DNA of 64,000 nucleotides, taken from contig NZ_CP022958.1 of assembly GCF_006496635.1 (NCBI RefSeq), positions 1,488,001 to 1,552,000 on the forward strand. The letters are read 5' to 3'. Positions 28,667 to 38,100 of this stretch are shown here, piece after piece. The stretch comes from Azoarcus sp. DD4. GTDB taxonomy: Bacteria; Pseudomonadota; Gammaproteobacteria; Burkholderiales; Rhodocyclaceae. The notes below the pieces were generated by a model that was given only the letters and a program-made list of their open reading frames with translations, searched no databases and was not told the origin of the DNA. The position numbers and the translations under genes are program-made. Position 1 is the stretch's first letter, and each line of letters starts with the position of its first letter.

Positions 28667-29641
28667 TCAGGTGCGGCCGGGCGCGTCGGCCATCTCGGCG
28701 CAGGCCGCGCGCAGCGCCGCCATCATCGCCGGGTCGAAGGGATTGTGGCCGGCGTTCTCCACCCATTGCAGCCGGCTGCCGGGTAGCGCCGCATGCAGCG
28801 CCAGCGCGCCCTCCGGCCGGCAGATCGCATCCTGCCTGCCATGCAGCAGGACCACCGGCAGATCGCCCAGCGACGCCGCCAGCCGCCTCCATTCGCCTTC
28901 CGGCAGGAAACAGTCGTGGTGCAGGTAGTGCGCCTGCACCCGGTACTTGTCGAGCATGCGCGCCGCGGTTTCGGCGTCGAGCTGCGGCAGCGCGGCCGGG
29001 CGGCCGAGGGTGAGGCTTTCCTCCCACTGCATCCAGCGGCGGACGACCGCCAGCGCACGGGCGTCGTCGGCGCCCAGCACCGCCTCGACGACCCGCTCCG
29101 CCAGCCGGCCACCGCCCGGCACGCAGGCGGCGAATTCCGCGTGAGCCGCCGGTAGCTGCGTCGCCGCGCCCTCGAAGAACCAGGCTATGTCCTCGCGGCG
29201 GGCGAGAAAGATGCCGCGCAGCACCGCACCCAGGCAGGCCTCCGGGTGGCGCGCGCAGTAGGCGAGCGCCAGCGTGGAACCCCAGGAGCCGCCGCTGACC
29301 AGCCAGCGCTCGACACCGAGGTGGGCGCGCAGGCGCTCGATGTCGGCGACGAGGTGATCAGTGGTGTTGGCGGCGAGGCTGCCACGCGGCGTGCTGCGGC
29401 CGCAGCCGCGCTGGTCGAAGAGGACGACGCGGAATCGGGTGAGGTCGAAGAGATCGCGATGGCGCGGGCTGCAACCGCTGCCGGGGCCGCCGTGGAGGAA
29501 GAGCAGGGGCATGCCGGCGGGGTTGCCGCATTGCTCGAACCAGAGGGTGTGGTCGTCGCCGACGTCGAGGAGACCGTCGTTCCAAGGATGGGGCGGGGCG
29601 GTGGGGTGGGTGGCCATGGCAATCATGCTATTGCCCATCAT
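28667..29641 (-). CDS. pip: Proline iminopeptidase (alpha/beta hydrolase)
   Basis: Removes N-terminal proline from peptides. The 324 residues show the S33 family pattern: LLFLHGGPGSGCSPRH oxyanion region, DQRGCGRSTPRG, and the nucleophile elbow GGSWGSTLALAYC. The catalytic aspartate sits in LLHGRQDAICRPEGALAL and the histidine in ENAGHNPFDP. All three triad members are present. The N-terminus has several in-frame ATGs (29641, 29638, 29626, 29617); the first was kept since a GGA lies a few bases upstream, but MATHPTAPPHPW at 29617 is plausible. No operon link to the flanking genes. Confidence 0.9.
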   Translation of the reverse strand: MMGNSMIAMATHPTAPPHPWNDGLLDVGDDHTLWFEQCGNPAGMPLLFLHGGPGSGCSPRHRDLFDLTRFRVVLFDQRGCGRSTPRGSLAANTTDHLVADIERLRAHLGVERWLVSGGSWGSTLALAYCARHPEACLGAVLRGIFLARREDIAWFFEGAATQLPAAHAEFAACVPGGGRLAERVVEAVLGADDARALAVVRRWMQWEESLTLGRPAALPQLDAETAARMLDKYRVQAHYLHHDCFLPEGEWRRLAASLGDLPVVLLHGRQDAICRPEGALALHAALPGSRLQWVENAGHNPFDPAMMAALRAACAEMADAPGRT

Positions 29642-29652
29642 TCATCCGGGGG

Positions 29653-31008
29653 CTAACCGGCAAGTTTGTCGGCCGCGGCTAGCAGACTGTCCAGGATGTT
29701 GTCGGCCAGCACTTGGGGGAAGCCGTCCGGCAGTTTGCCACGGACTGCGTGCACAACCGCTGGTGTACGGGCGACCAGGTCATCGACAACGCATTCCGCC
29801 CCGCGGCCGTCGGGCGTCACAATCCCATGGCGCTGACCGACAGCCACCCAGTGCCGGCGCAGGATGTCGTGCATACGCCAGTGCGCGTTCTTTGAGCGCA
29901 CGGCCATGGCCATCTTCACCTTGAAGGGCGACAGCTTGCCGGGGCCTTCGCCGAGCATCGGAGAGGTCGAGAGCACGTCGTAGAGCGGCGTGAGTTCGTA
30001 GGCGCCCCCGGGACGCAGGAACAGACTGAAGTTCTTCGCGTGACCATCGGGAGCCCACAGCATCCAGAAGATTACCTGGGCCTGGAAGAACATGCGTCGG
30101 TCGCGCTCCGCCTCGCGGGAGGTCGCCAGCAAGTCCATGATGCGACCCGCGCCGGGCCCACCGTCGGATTCGTACTTGAGATGAGGCGGCGTGGCGGTGG
30201 CCTGGCACATGTCTTCCTGCGGCAACCGGATGAGCCAGCGCTTCCCGTCGGCAGACGTCCACCACATCCGGTCGAATCGCTCGACCGCCAACACCTTCAT
30301 GTCCTCGAACTGCAAGGGCTGGGTGCGCGCCACGGGCAAGCCATAGGCGGCCAGAATCTCCGAGCACAGCCACTCGTTTTCGACCGACTCGCGCAGGTCG
30401 AGCTGCATGTTGCCGACCAGGCCCAACGGCAGCTTGAAGATGTGGGTGGATGGCGTCGCGCCATGTGGCCGGCACCAGTTGCCGTCGAACCACAGCAGGG
30501 CAGTCTTTTCCTGTGCGCCGGCAATGGAAATCCGCAAGGCATCGTCGTCGGCCCGATCCGCGCCGCCCAACGGTGGTTGCGCCACGGTGTTGCGCAGCAG
30601 CTGCGCCACCTCTGCGTCGCTCAGCGGCGTTGCCTCCACCGCCTGCACGCCGGCCGGAACCACTCCGTCAGGCAGTATCTGCAGGGCGCCAACGCAATCC
30701 CGGCCAATCTCGGTCAGCAGGGAGAACGCATCGGTCGAGCCGGCGTGGAAGCGGCGCGCGACACGCTCGCGGATCTCCTTGCTGTCCGGTAGCAGGTTCT
30801 CGAAGTAGGCGCGCACAGCGTCGCCGCGATGAGGGCGATTGCCTGGTGTGAAGGGAAGGGACAGCGACAGCGGCCGCCCTTGCTCGGTGGCCACCCAGTC
30901 ATCGGCGTACTGCAGGATTTCGCCGGAGTGGGGCGTCACGCTCCATGTGCCCACGAAGGCGCCATTCATCCAGAGGCCCAGGGCCCGTGTGTGAGAACGT
31001 CGGCCCAC
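29653..31008 (-). CDS. hipA: HipA-family serine/threonine kinase toxin
   Basis: 451 residues of the HipA kinase family. The N-terminal subdomain has LGLWMNGAFVGTWSV and FFENLLPDS-type YFENLLPDSKEIRERVARRF. The kinase core has ISIAGAQEKTALLW (P-loop-like), the FKLP strand, EDMCQ, the catalytic DGHAKNFSLF and the metal-site YDVLST. E. coli HipA phosphorylates glutamyl-tRNA synthetase; the target here is unknown. A GTG at 31008 was chosen: it lies four bases past the hipB stop with GGTGAG upstream and gives the normal N-terminus, whereas the more upstream ATG would overlap hipB heavily. Confidence 0.9.
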   Translation of the reverse strand: MGRRSHTRALGLWMNGAFVGTWSVTPHSGEILQYADDWVATEQGRPLSLSLPFTPGNRPHRGDAVRAYFENLLPDSKEIRERVARRFHAGSTDAFSLLTEIGRDCVGALQILPDGVVPAGVQAVEATPLSDAEVAQLLRNTVAQPPLGGADRADDDALRISIAGAQEKTALLWFDGNWCRPHGATPSTHIFKLPLGLVGNMQLDLRESVENEWLCSEILAAYGLPVARTQPLQFEDMKVLAVERFDRMWWTSADGKRWLIRLPQEDMCQATATPPHLKYESDGGPGAGRIMDLLATSREAERDRRMFFQAQVIFWMLWAPDGHAKNFSLFLRPGGAYELTPLYDVLSTSPMLGEGPGKLSPFKVKMAMAVRSKNAHWRMHDILRRHWVAVGQRHGIVTPDGRGAECVVDDLVARTPAVVHAVRGKLPDGFPQVLADNILDSLLAAADKLAG

Positions 31009-31012
31009 AGGC

Positions 31013-31273
31013 TCACCAGTTCGGGCCGGATGGCGTGCCACTCGTCGGCGTGGCGCCGCCCTGGCGCAGAACGAGCTCGACATCCAGGATGCTCAGCAGC
31101 TGCAGTAAACGGGCGGCACTGACCTTCTCGGCATTGCGCTCCAGCGCGGAGAGCGTCTGCTGGGTCACCCCCAGGCGCATCGCCGTAGCTGCCTGGGTCA
31201 AGCCGGCCTGCTTGCGGAACCCCTGAAGCAGTGCGGGAAGCTGCTCTGCGGTGCGAACGGTGAAGTCGGGCAT
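31013..31273 (-). CDS. hipB: HipB-type antitoxin and repressor
   Basis: An 86-residue protein with an Xre-family helix-turn-helix (FRKQAGLTQAATAMRLGVTQ, then QTLSALERNAEKVSAARLLQ) and a hydrophobic tail. It should bind HipA and repress its own operon. Its start codon overlaps one palindrome (31272-31291), and three further dyads lie just upstream. hipA starts four bases after its stop. The short C-terminus ends GPNW, a tryptophan end as in several HipB proteins. Confidence 0.92.
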   Translation of the reverse strand: MPDFTVRTAEQLPALLQGFRKQAGLTQAATAMRLGVTQQTLSALERNAEKVSAARLLQLLSILDVELVLRQGGATPTSGTPSGPNW

Positions 31274-31373
31274 ACAACCCTCGTGTTGTATTTACGATTT
31301 ACAGAATTTAGGCTGTAAATCAAGAATACACAAGCTGCTTTGTATTTTCAGTTTTACAGCTCGTGGTCTGTAA
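31272..31373 (-). promoter_or_regulatory. hipBA promoter with four palindromic operators
   Basis: Dyads in order from the gene: ATACAAC-N6-GTTGTAT (31272-31291), GATTTACAG-N8-CTGTAAATC (31296-31321), AATACA-N10-TGTATT (31325-31346) and TTACAG-N8-CTGTAA (31354-31373). The second and fourth share the core TTACAG-N8-CTGTAA with centres 55 bp apart; the eight-base spacer equals that of the E. coli HipB operator TATCC-N8-GGATA. On the minus strand TTGTGT (31328-31333), 17 bases, then TAAATT (31305-31310) make a promoter whose -10 lies exactly in the spacer of the second dyad. The rest of the gap up to pqqA shows no other feature. Confidence 0.75.
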
Positions 31374-31598
31374 TGGGAGCCACCGAAGTGGCTGGCGGAA
31401 TGTCAGCCACGTGTGGGTTTGCGGGATGTTGCGATTGTGTCGCGGCGGGACCAGGGGTACTTCATGAAAATCATGAGCCCCACTTAACAAACCCCGCGAT
31501 GTCTCCAGCCGCGTTCCGGCGCACGCTATGTCCCGTGCCCGGACACCCGGTCCGGCACCGCGCCGGGCGCACACCGGCACACACACTGGAGACTCACC

Positions 31599-31673
31599 AT
31601 GCAATGGGAAACCCCGACCGCCATCGATTTCCGCTTCGGTTTTGAAATCACGATGTACATCGCGACGCGCTGA
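31599..31673 (+). CDS. pqqA: PQQ precursor peptide PqqA
   Basis: A 24-residue ribosomal precursor of pyrroloquinoline quinone. It has the conserved glutamate and tyrosine in the E-x3-Y arrangement (E16, Y20; core FEITMYIATR), the two residues that PqqE cross-links. GGAG lies seven bases before the ATG. It is too short for ordinary gene finders. It is the first gene of pqqABCDE. Confidence 0.96.
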   Translation: MQWETPTAIDFRFGFEITMYIATR

Positions 31674-31681
31674 GTCGTCTT

Positions 31682-31707
31682 AGGGGCTCCGCGTCGCGGC
31701 TGCCCCT
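31682..31707 (+). terminator. Stem-loop between pqqA and pqqB
   Basis: AGGGGC at 31682-31687 pairs perfectly with GCCCCT at 31702-31707, with a smaller CCG/CGG dyad inside and no U-tract. Hairpins at this place in pqq operons are thought to favour an abundant short pqqA message over the full operon; that is known for other species and inferred here. Confidence 0.6.
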
Positions 31708-31731
31708 GCGAATACCGCGGGAGGGCATGAG

Positions 31732-32646
31732 GTGAAGATCAGGGTTCTCGGTTCGGCCGCCGGCGGCGGTTTTCCGCAGTGGAACTGCAACTGCCGCAAC
31801 TGCGACGGCCTGCGTCGCGGCACCGTGCGTGCCCGCGCCCGCACCCAGTCGTCGATTGCGGTGACTGGCGACGACGAGAACTGGGTGCTGTTCAACGCCT
31901 CGCCGGATGTCCTTCAGCAACTGCGCGAAGCGCCGGAATTGCAGCCCGCCCGCGCGCTGCGCGACACCGCAATCCGCGCCATCGTGCTGATCGACGCCCA
32001 GATCGACCACACCACCGGCCTCTTGATGCTGCGCGAGCACCGCCAGCCGCACGCGCTGTGGTGTACCGCGCCGGTGCGCGAAGACCTGTCCACCGGCAAT
32101 CCGCTGTTCGGTGTGCTCGGCCACTACTGCGGGCTGGACCTGCACGAGATTCCGCTGCAGGGCGGCTTCGACATCGCCGGCGTGCCCGGCGTCGGCTTCG
32201 CCGCGCTGCCGCTCACCAGCAATGCGCCGCCGTATTCGCCGCGGCGCGACAAACCGGTGCCGGGCGACAACATCGGCGTCACCCTCACCGATACCCGCAG
32301 CGGCCGCAAGCTGTTCTACGCGCCCGGCCTGGGCGAGATGGAGCCCCACGTGTGGGCGGCGATGCAGGCCGCCGACTGCGTGCTGGTCGACGGCACCTTG
32401 TGGACCGACGACGAGATGATCCGGCTCGGCGCCTCCAGCAAGACCTCCCGAGCCATGGGCCACCTGCCGCAGAGCGGCCCCGGCGGCATGCTGGAGTGGC
32501 TGGACCGCCTGCCGGCCAGCACCCGCAAGGTGCTGATCCACATCAACAACACCAATCCCATCCTGGACGAAGACAGCCCGCAGCGCGCCGAACTGGCCGC
32601 GCACGGCGTCGAGGTCGCCTGGGACGGCATGGTGATTTCGCTCTGA
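31732..32646 (+). CDS. pqqB: PqqB, metallo-beta-lactamase-fold protein of PQQ biosynthesis
   Basis: 304 residues, matching the family. It begins with GTG and has the PqqB hallmark GSAAGGGFPQWNCNCRNCDG near residue 6, LIDAQIDHTTGLLMLREH, and the TDDEMIRLG and HINNTNPIL segments. PqqB acts as an iron-dependent hydroxylase on the cross-linked Glu-Tyr intermediate. GGGAGGG precedes the GTG at 31732. The gene lies 58 bp after pqqA, and pqqC follows 35 bp downstream. Confidence 0.96.
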   Translation: MKIRVLGSAAGGGFPQWNCNCRNCDGLRRGTVRARARTQSSIAVTGDDENWVLFNASPDVLQQLREAPELQPARALRDTAIRAIVLIDAQIDHTTGLLMLREHRQPHALWCTAPVREDLSTGNPLFGVLGHYCGLDLHEIPLQGGFDIAGVPGVGFAALPLTSNAPPYSPRRDKPVPGDNIGVTLTDTRSGRKLFYAPGLGEMEPHVWAAMQAADCVLVDGTLWTDDEMIRLGASSKTSRAMGHLPQSGPGGMLEWLDRLPASTRKVLIHINNTNPILDEDSPQRAELAAHGVEVAWDGMVISL

Positions 32647-32681
32647 ACCGCTCTTCCTTCACGCCTTCGAGGATGTCCCGC

Positions 32682-33473
32682 ATGGAAGCCGAACTGCTCG
32701 CCGCGCCTGCCGCGCCTGCCTTTGCCCCCGCCGCCGGTCGCGACGACCGCCCGCCGATGCCGCGCGAGGAATTCGAGGCGCAGTTGCGCGCCAAGGGCAC
32801 CAGCTACCACATCTACCATCCCTTCCACGTGATGATGGCCGAGGGCCGGCTGACCCCGGCGCAGCTGCGCGGCTGGGTGGCCAACCGCTTCTACTACCAG
32901 ATCGCGATCCCGGTGAAGGACGCGGCCATCATGTCCAACTGCCCGGACCGCGAGATCCGCCGCGAGTGGATACAGCGCATCCTCGACCACGATGGCTACG
33001 AGATCGGCGGCATCTCCGACCCCGGCGGCATCGAAGCCTGGATACGGCTGGGCGAGGCGGTAGGGCTGAGCCGCGACGACGTCACCTCGCTGCGTTTCGT
33101 GGCGCCGGCGGCGCGCTTCGCCGTCGATGCCTACATCAACTTCGCCCGCCAGCGGCCGTGGGAAGAGGCGGTGGCCTCCAGCCTGACCGAGCTGTTTGCG
33201 CCGCACATCCACCAGCAGCGCATCGACACCTGGCCGCAGGTCTATCCCTGGGTCAAGCCCGAGGGCCTGCAGTACTTCCGCAACCGGCTGACCCAGGCGC
33301 GCCGCGACGTCGCCCACGGCCTGCGCTTCACGCTGGAGCACTTCAGTCAGACGCGCGCGCTGCAGGAGCGGGCGCTGGAGATCCTGCAGTTCAAGCTCGA
33401 CGTGCTGTGGGCGTTGGCGGATGCGATCATGCTGAGCCAGTGCGAGATCGAGATCCGGGGGCCGAAGGCATGA
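32682..33473 (+). CDS. pqqC: Pyrroloquinoline-quinone synthase
   Basis: Cofactor-free oxidase that closes and oxidises the last PQQ intermediate. The 263 residues match the family from about residue 27 on (REEFEAQLRAKGTSYHIYHP, then NRFYYQIAIPVKDAAIMSNC, then the EHFSQTRALQERALEILQFK end); the first 25 residues are a low-complexity Ala/Pro extension. The ATG at 32682 was chosen because GAGG lies nine bases upstream; an ATG three codons earlier abuts that site. pqqD overlaps its stop by ATGA. Confidence 0.95.
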   Translation: MEAELLAAPAAPAFAPAAGRDDRPPMPREEFEAQLRAKGTSYHIYHPFHVMMAEGRLTPAQLRGWVANRFYYQIAIPVKDAAIMSNCPDREIRREWIQRILDHDGYEIGGISDPGGIEAWIRLGEAVGLSRDDVTSLRFVAPAARFAVDAYINFARQRPWEEAVASSLTELFAPHIHQQRIDTWPQVYPWVKPEGLQYFRNRLTQARRDVAHGLRFTLEHFSQTRALQERALEILQFKLDVLWALADAIMLSQCEIEIRGPKA

Positions 33474-33760
33474 GCACAGCAGTCGCCGAATCGCTGGACC
33501 TGCGCCCGCGCGTCTCCCGCCGCTTCCGCCTGCAGTGGGAAGAGGCGCAGCAGGCCTGGGTGCTGCTCTACCCGGAAGGCATGGTCAAGCTCAACCGCAG
33601 CGCCGGCGAGATCCTCTCCCGCTGCGACGGCGAGCGCACCCTCGGCGCCATCGTGGTGGCGCTGGAGCAGGCTTTCGGTGCGGGCAATCTGGCAGCGGAC
33701 GTCGCCGCCTTCATCGACATGGCCCGCAAGCAGCAGTGGGTCGAATTCGCCGGGGTGTGA
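33470..33760 (+). CDS. pqqD: PqqA-binding chaperone PqqD
   Basis: A 96-residue RiPP recognition element that holds PqqA for PqqE. It has the family segments RPRVSRRFRLQWEEAQQAWV, LLYPEGMVKLNRSAGEIL and CDGERTL. It starts in an ATGA overlap with pqqC, indicating translational coupling, and pqqE starts two bases past its stop. Confidence 0.96.
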   Translation: MSTAVAESLDLRPRVSRRFRLQWEEAQQAWVLLYPEGMVKLNRSAGEILSRCDGERTLGAIVVALEQAFGAGNLAADVAAFIDMARKQQWVEFAGV

Positions 33761-33762
33761 CC

Positions 33763-34944
33763 ATGAATGCAGTGCTGCCCTCGTCGCCGACGACTACCCT
33801 CGGCCCGCCGCTGTGGCTGCTGGCGGAAGTGACCTACCGCTGCCCGCTGCACTGCGCCTTCTGCTACAACCCGGTGGACTTCGCCCGCGACGACACCGAG
33901 CTCTCCACCGAGGACTGGCTGCGCGTGCTGCGCGAGGCGCGTGCGGCCGGTAGCGTGCAGTGCGGCTTCTCCGGCGGCGAGCCGCTGATGCGCGACGACC
34001 TCGAAGTGCTGGTCGCCGAGGCCCACCGGCTGGGCTACTACACCAACCTGCTCACCTCGGGCGTGGGGCTCACCGCCGAACGCGCGGCGGCGCTGAAGGC
34101 GGCGGGGCTGGACCACATCCAGCTGTCCTTCCAGGACTCCACCCGCGAACTCAACGACTTCCTCTCGCACACCCGCACCTTCGACCTCAAGCAGCGCGTC
34201 GCCGGCCTCATCAAGGACAACGGCTGGCCGATGGTGATGAACTGCGTGATCCACCGCCTCAACATCGACTACATCGACCGCATCATCGAGATGGCGGTCG
34301 AACTCGGCGCCGAATACCTCGAACTCGCCAACAGCCAGTACTACTCCTGGGCGCTGCTCAACCGCGACCAGCTGATGCCCTCGCGCGCGCAGCTCGAACG
34401 CGCCGAGCGCATCACCAACGAATACCGCGAACGCCTCGGCGACCGCATCCGCATCTTCTTCGTGGTGCCCGACTACTACGAGCAGCGGCCGAAGAAGTGC
34501 ATGAACGGTTGGGGCAACGTCTTCCTCACCGTCACCCCGGACGGCACCGCCTTGCCCTGCCACACCGCGCGCATGCTGCCGGGGCTGGACTTCCCCAACG
34601 TGCGCGAGATGGATGTGAAATCCATCTGGTACGACTCCGAAGGCTTCAACCGTTACCGCGGCGACGGCTGGATGAAGGACCCGTGCCGGACCTGCCCGGA
34701 CAAGGAAAAGGACCACGGCGGCTGCCGCTGCCAGGCCTACATGCTGGCCGGCGACCCGACCGCGGCCGACCCGGTGTGCGACAAATCGCCGGCGCACGGC
34801 AAGGTGGTCGAGGCAGTCGAACGCGCCAGCGACCCGGCGTGGAAGGGCGCGGAAAAACCGCTGATCTTCCGCGATCCGGCCCGATCGCGCGAACTCGCGG
34901 CCTGCGGCAAACACCAAGCGGCCGATACGGCGCTTCGAGGTTGA
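33763..34944 (+). CDS. pqqE: PqqE, radical SAM Glu-Tyr cross-linking enzyme
   Basis: Makes the first carbon-carbon bond in PqqA. The 393 residues have the radical SAM cysteines C27-x3-C31-x2-C34 in CPLHCAFC, the GGEPLMRDDL motif, and a C-terminal SPASM domain with PCHTARMLPG, CRTCPDKEKDHGGCRCQA and DPVCDKSPAHGK. All cluster ligands appear present. The ATG at 33763 is two bases after the pqqD stop. pqqF or another protease gene does not follow; a tRNA gene does. Confidence 0.97.
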   Translation: MNAVLPSSPTTTLGPPLWLLAEVTYRCPLHCAFCYNPVDFARDDTELSTEDWLRVLREARAAGSVQCGFSGGEPLMRDDLEVLVAEAHRLGYYTNLLTSGVGLTAERAAALKAAGLDHIQLSFQDSTRELNDFLSHTRTFDLKQRVAGLIKDNGWPMVMNCVIHRLNIDYIDRIIEMAVELGAEYLELANSQYYSWALLNRDQLMPSRAQLERAERITNEYRERLGDRIRIFFVVPDYYEQRPKKCMNGWGNVFLTVTPDGTALPCHTARMLPGLDFPNVREMDVKSIWYDSEGFNRYRGDGWMKDPCRTCPDKEKDHGGCRCQAYMLAGDPTAADPVCDKSPAHGKVVEAVERASDPAWKGAEKPLIFRDPARSRELAACGKHQAADTALRG

Positions 34945-34969
34945 AGCGCTCACGGGCCTGTTGTATAGT
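34941..34969 (+). promoter_or_regulatory. Sigma-70 promoter of tRNA-Thr
   Basis: TTGAAG, 17 bases, TATAGT: a near-consensus promoter. The -35 overlaps the pqqE stop codon, and the -10 ends ten bases before the mature tRNA. Confidence 0.75.
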
Positions 34970-34979
34970 GCGCGCCTTC

Positions 34980-35055
<76 letters not shown>

Positions 35056-35070
35056 AAGATTCAAGCATTT

Positions 35071-35094
35071 AGGCCAATCCGCAAGGGTTGGCCT
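35071..35094 (+). terminator. Rho-independent terminator of the tRNA transcript
   Basis: AGGCCAAtCC-GCAA-GGgTTGGCCT forms a ten-pair stem with one internal mismatch, followed by TTTGCTTTT. Confidence 0.88.
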
Positions 35095-35158
35095 TTTGCT
35101 TTTCGGGGGTGGAACGGGCGCCCCTTGCCGGCCTTGGGCGACGCTAGGAGAGCACCCC

Positions 35159-38100
35159 TCAGTGCGGCGCCGTCGCCCGCAGCGGCCACGGCGCCGTCTT
35201 CACCCACGGGATGAAGCCGCTCACCGGCATCGGCGGGCTGAGGTAGTAGCCCTGCGCCTCGTCGCAGCCCAGCGCGGCAAGGCGCTCGCAGATGGCTTCG
35301 TTCTCCACGCCTTCGGCGATCACCGCCAGCCCGAGGTTGTGACCCAACTCCAGCGTGGACCGCACGATGGTCGCCGCGTCCTCGTCCGCCAGCATGGGCA
35401 GGACGAAAGACTTGTCTATCTTGATGGCATCGACCGGTAGCTGCTGCAGGTATGCGAGCGACGAATAGCCGGTGCCGAAGTCGTCGATGAACAGCCGGAA
35501 GCCCAGGCTGCTGAGGCGTTTCAGGGTTTCGAGCGCCGTCTGCGGCTCGGTCATGATGGCGCTCTCGGTGATCTCCAGCCCTATCCAGCCTGCATCCGCG
35601 CCCCAGGTCAGCAGTGCGCCCTGGATGTGGCCGACCAGGGCGGGGTCGGTGAGGTTGCGCGCCGACAGATTGACCGCGACCGGTACGCGCATGCCGGCCC
35701 TCTGCCAGCCGTGACACTGCGTCACCGCGGCATCGATGATCCAGCGGGTGAGCGGGCCGATCAGGCCGGTGCTTTCGATGTAGGGCACGAACTGGTCGGG
35801 AGCGATGAGGCCGTAGATCGGGTGCTGCCAGCGCACCAGGGTTTCCAGTGCGACGATCTCGCGCGTTTTCAGGTCCAGCTTGGGTTGGCAGTAGAGAACC
35901 AACTGGTTTTCCTCGATCGCGGTGCGCAGTTCGCCCATCAGTTGCAGGCGGCGCGGCTTGTAGGAGTCCTGCTCGGACGCGTAGAAGGCGCAGCCGTCGG
36001 CGGTCTGGTGTGCGTGGTGCTGGGCGATCTCGGCGCAGCGCAGCAGCGCGGTCGCGTCCCCGGCATGACCGGGGAAGACGGCGATGCCGAGGTTGGCGCC
36101 GACTTCCAGCGTGAAACCGGCAATGTCGAACGGCCGCTCTATGGTCTTCTGCAGGCGCAGTGCGGTTTCGCGCGCGGCCTGGACGCCGCAGTTCGGCAGC
36201 AACGCGGCGAAATGGCGGCCGCCGAAGTGGGCGAGCAGGGCGTTTTCGTCCAGTGCGCTGCGAAAGCGCGGACCGACCTGCTGCAGCAGCAGGTCGCCGT
36301 TGGCCTGACCCAGCGTGTAGGCGATCTCCTTGAAGCGTTCGAGCGCGAGGATGATCACCGCTACCGGCCGGTTGTCGGTCTGGGCATGGGCCACGGCATC
36401 GCGCAGGCATTCCTCGAACTGGACGCGGTTGGGCAGGTCGGTGAGGGCGTCGAAGTAGGCGAGGTGCCGCAGCCTGTCCTCGGCGCGCTTGCGCTCGGTG
36501 ATGTCCTCGATGATGGCGACCAGCATGCGCGGCGCGTCCGGCGTGCCGGGGATCATCGACACGCTCGCGTTGGCCCAGATCGTGCTGCCGTCGCTGCGCT
36601 GGTAGCGCCGCAGCGCGTGGTATTCGCTGATCCTGCCGGCCACGAGCTCCGCCACCTGGGCGCGGATGGCGTCGCCGTCTTCCAGGCTCAGCCCGGTCGG
36701 CGTGCGGCCGCGCAGTTCGTCCTCGGTGTAGCCGAGCAACTGCTGCAGCGCCGGGTTGGCGGCGAGGATGCGGCCGTCGGTGTCGATCAGCGCGATGCCG
36801 GCCGCCGAGTGCTGGTAGACCGCCCGCCAGCGCTGCTCGGATTCCTGCAGGGCGTCGTGGCTGCGCTGCAGCGCCTGGCGGTTGTCGATGAGCTGCTGCG
36901 TCAGCTGGGCGAGGTCTTCGCTGCGGCTGGCCAGCGCCTGCTGCAGCGCGTCGCGGGCGCGCTTCATCGTCACCAGGTTGCGCACCCTGGCGCGCAGTTC
37001 GTGGGGCGAGAACGGCTTGGTGACGTAGTCCTGGACCGCCTCGGCGAGCAGCTTGAGCCGCAGCGCCTCATCGCCCCGGGCGGACAATACCAGTACCGGC
37101 AGACGCGCCAGTTGCGGGTGCGCGCGCAGTTCGGCGACCAGTGCCTCGCCATCCAGCCGCGGCATCATCAGGTCGGTGACGAGCAGGTCGGGTGGCGCGG
37201 CGAGTGCCGCCGTCAGTGCCTCGGCGCCGTCGGCGGCGGTCACGACATGGTAGTCGTCGCCCAGGACTTCCGCGATGAAGCGCCGCATCTCTGCATTGTC
37301 CTCGGCGACCAGCACGGTGGCGCGGCCGGCCGCCGGCGGCGCACCGGGGTGGGCGCCGCCACGCTCCAGTTCCTCGACGGCGGCGTCGATGGCGTGGCTG
37401 TCTTCGGCACGGTCCCGGCCCTCGTCCGGCAGCCGGACGTAGGCCCCCGCCGCTGCAAGCCGCGGCAGTTCGACCTGGAACAGTGCGCCGCCGGCAGGGG
37501 CTTCGGTGACGGTGATGGTGCCGCCGTGCAGGCCGACGAAGTCACGTGCGATCGCCAGGCCCAGTCCGGTGCCGCCGAATTCGCGCGCGGTGCCGCCGTC
37601 GCCCTGGTGAAAGCGGTCGAAGATTGCGCTGCGCAGTTCCGGACGCACGCCTGGGCCGCTGTCCTGCACGGTGAGCAGCAGCCTGTCGCGCTCGCAAGGG
37701 GCGAGGGTGCAGCTGATCCGCCCGCCCGCCGGGGTGAACTTGAAGGCATTGGAGAGCAGGTTCACCAGCACCCGGTCGAATTTCTCCGGGTCGACCTCCG
37801 CCAGCAGCGTATCGGGTGTCGATACCGCATAGGTTAGCGAACGCTGCGGCGCCAGCGCGTCGAAGTGTGCGGCGACGGCGCGCACCGCGCGCGCCAGATC
37901 GATCCGTGCATAGTTCAGGCTCAGCTTGCCGGCATCCACCTTTTCCAGGTCGAGCAGGTCGTTCACGTGCTTGAGCAGGGTCGCCGCATTGCGGTGGATG
38001 ACGAGCAGATCGCGGTGCTGGCGTTCGCTCAGCGCTTCGGTGCCGGCGAGCATGGCCTCGGCCGGGCCAAGGATGAGCGCCAGCGGCGTGCGCAGTTCGT

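Noticed and set aside
29653..31083. HipA starting at the far upstream ATG (31083)
   Set aside because: It would overlap hipB by about 70 bases and add residues outside the family; the GTG at 31008 has a ribosome site and the family N-terminus.
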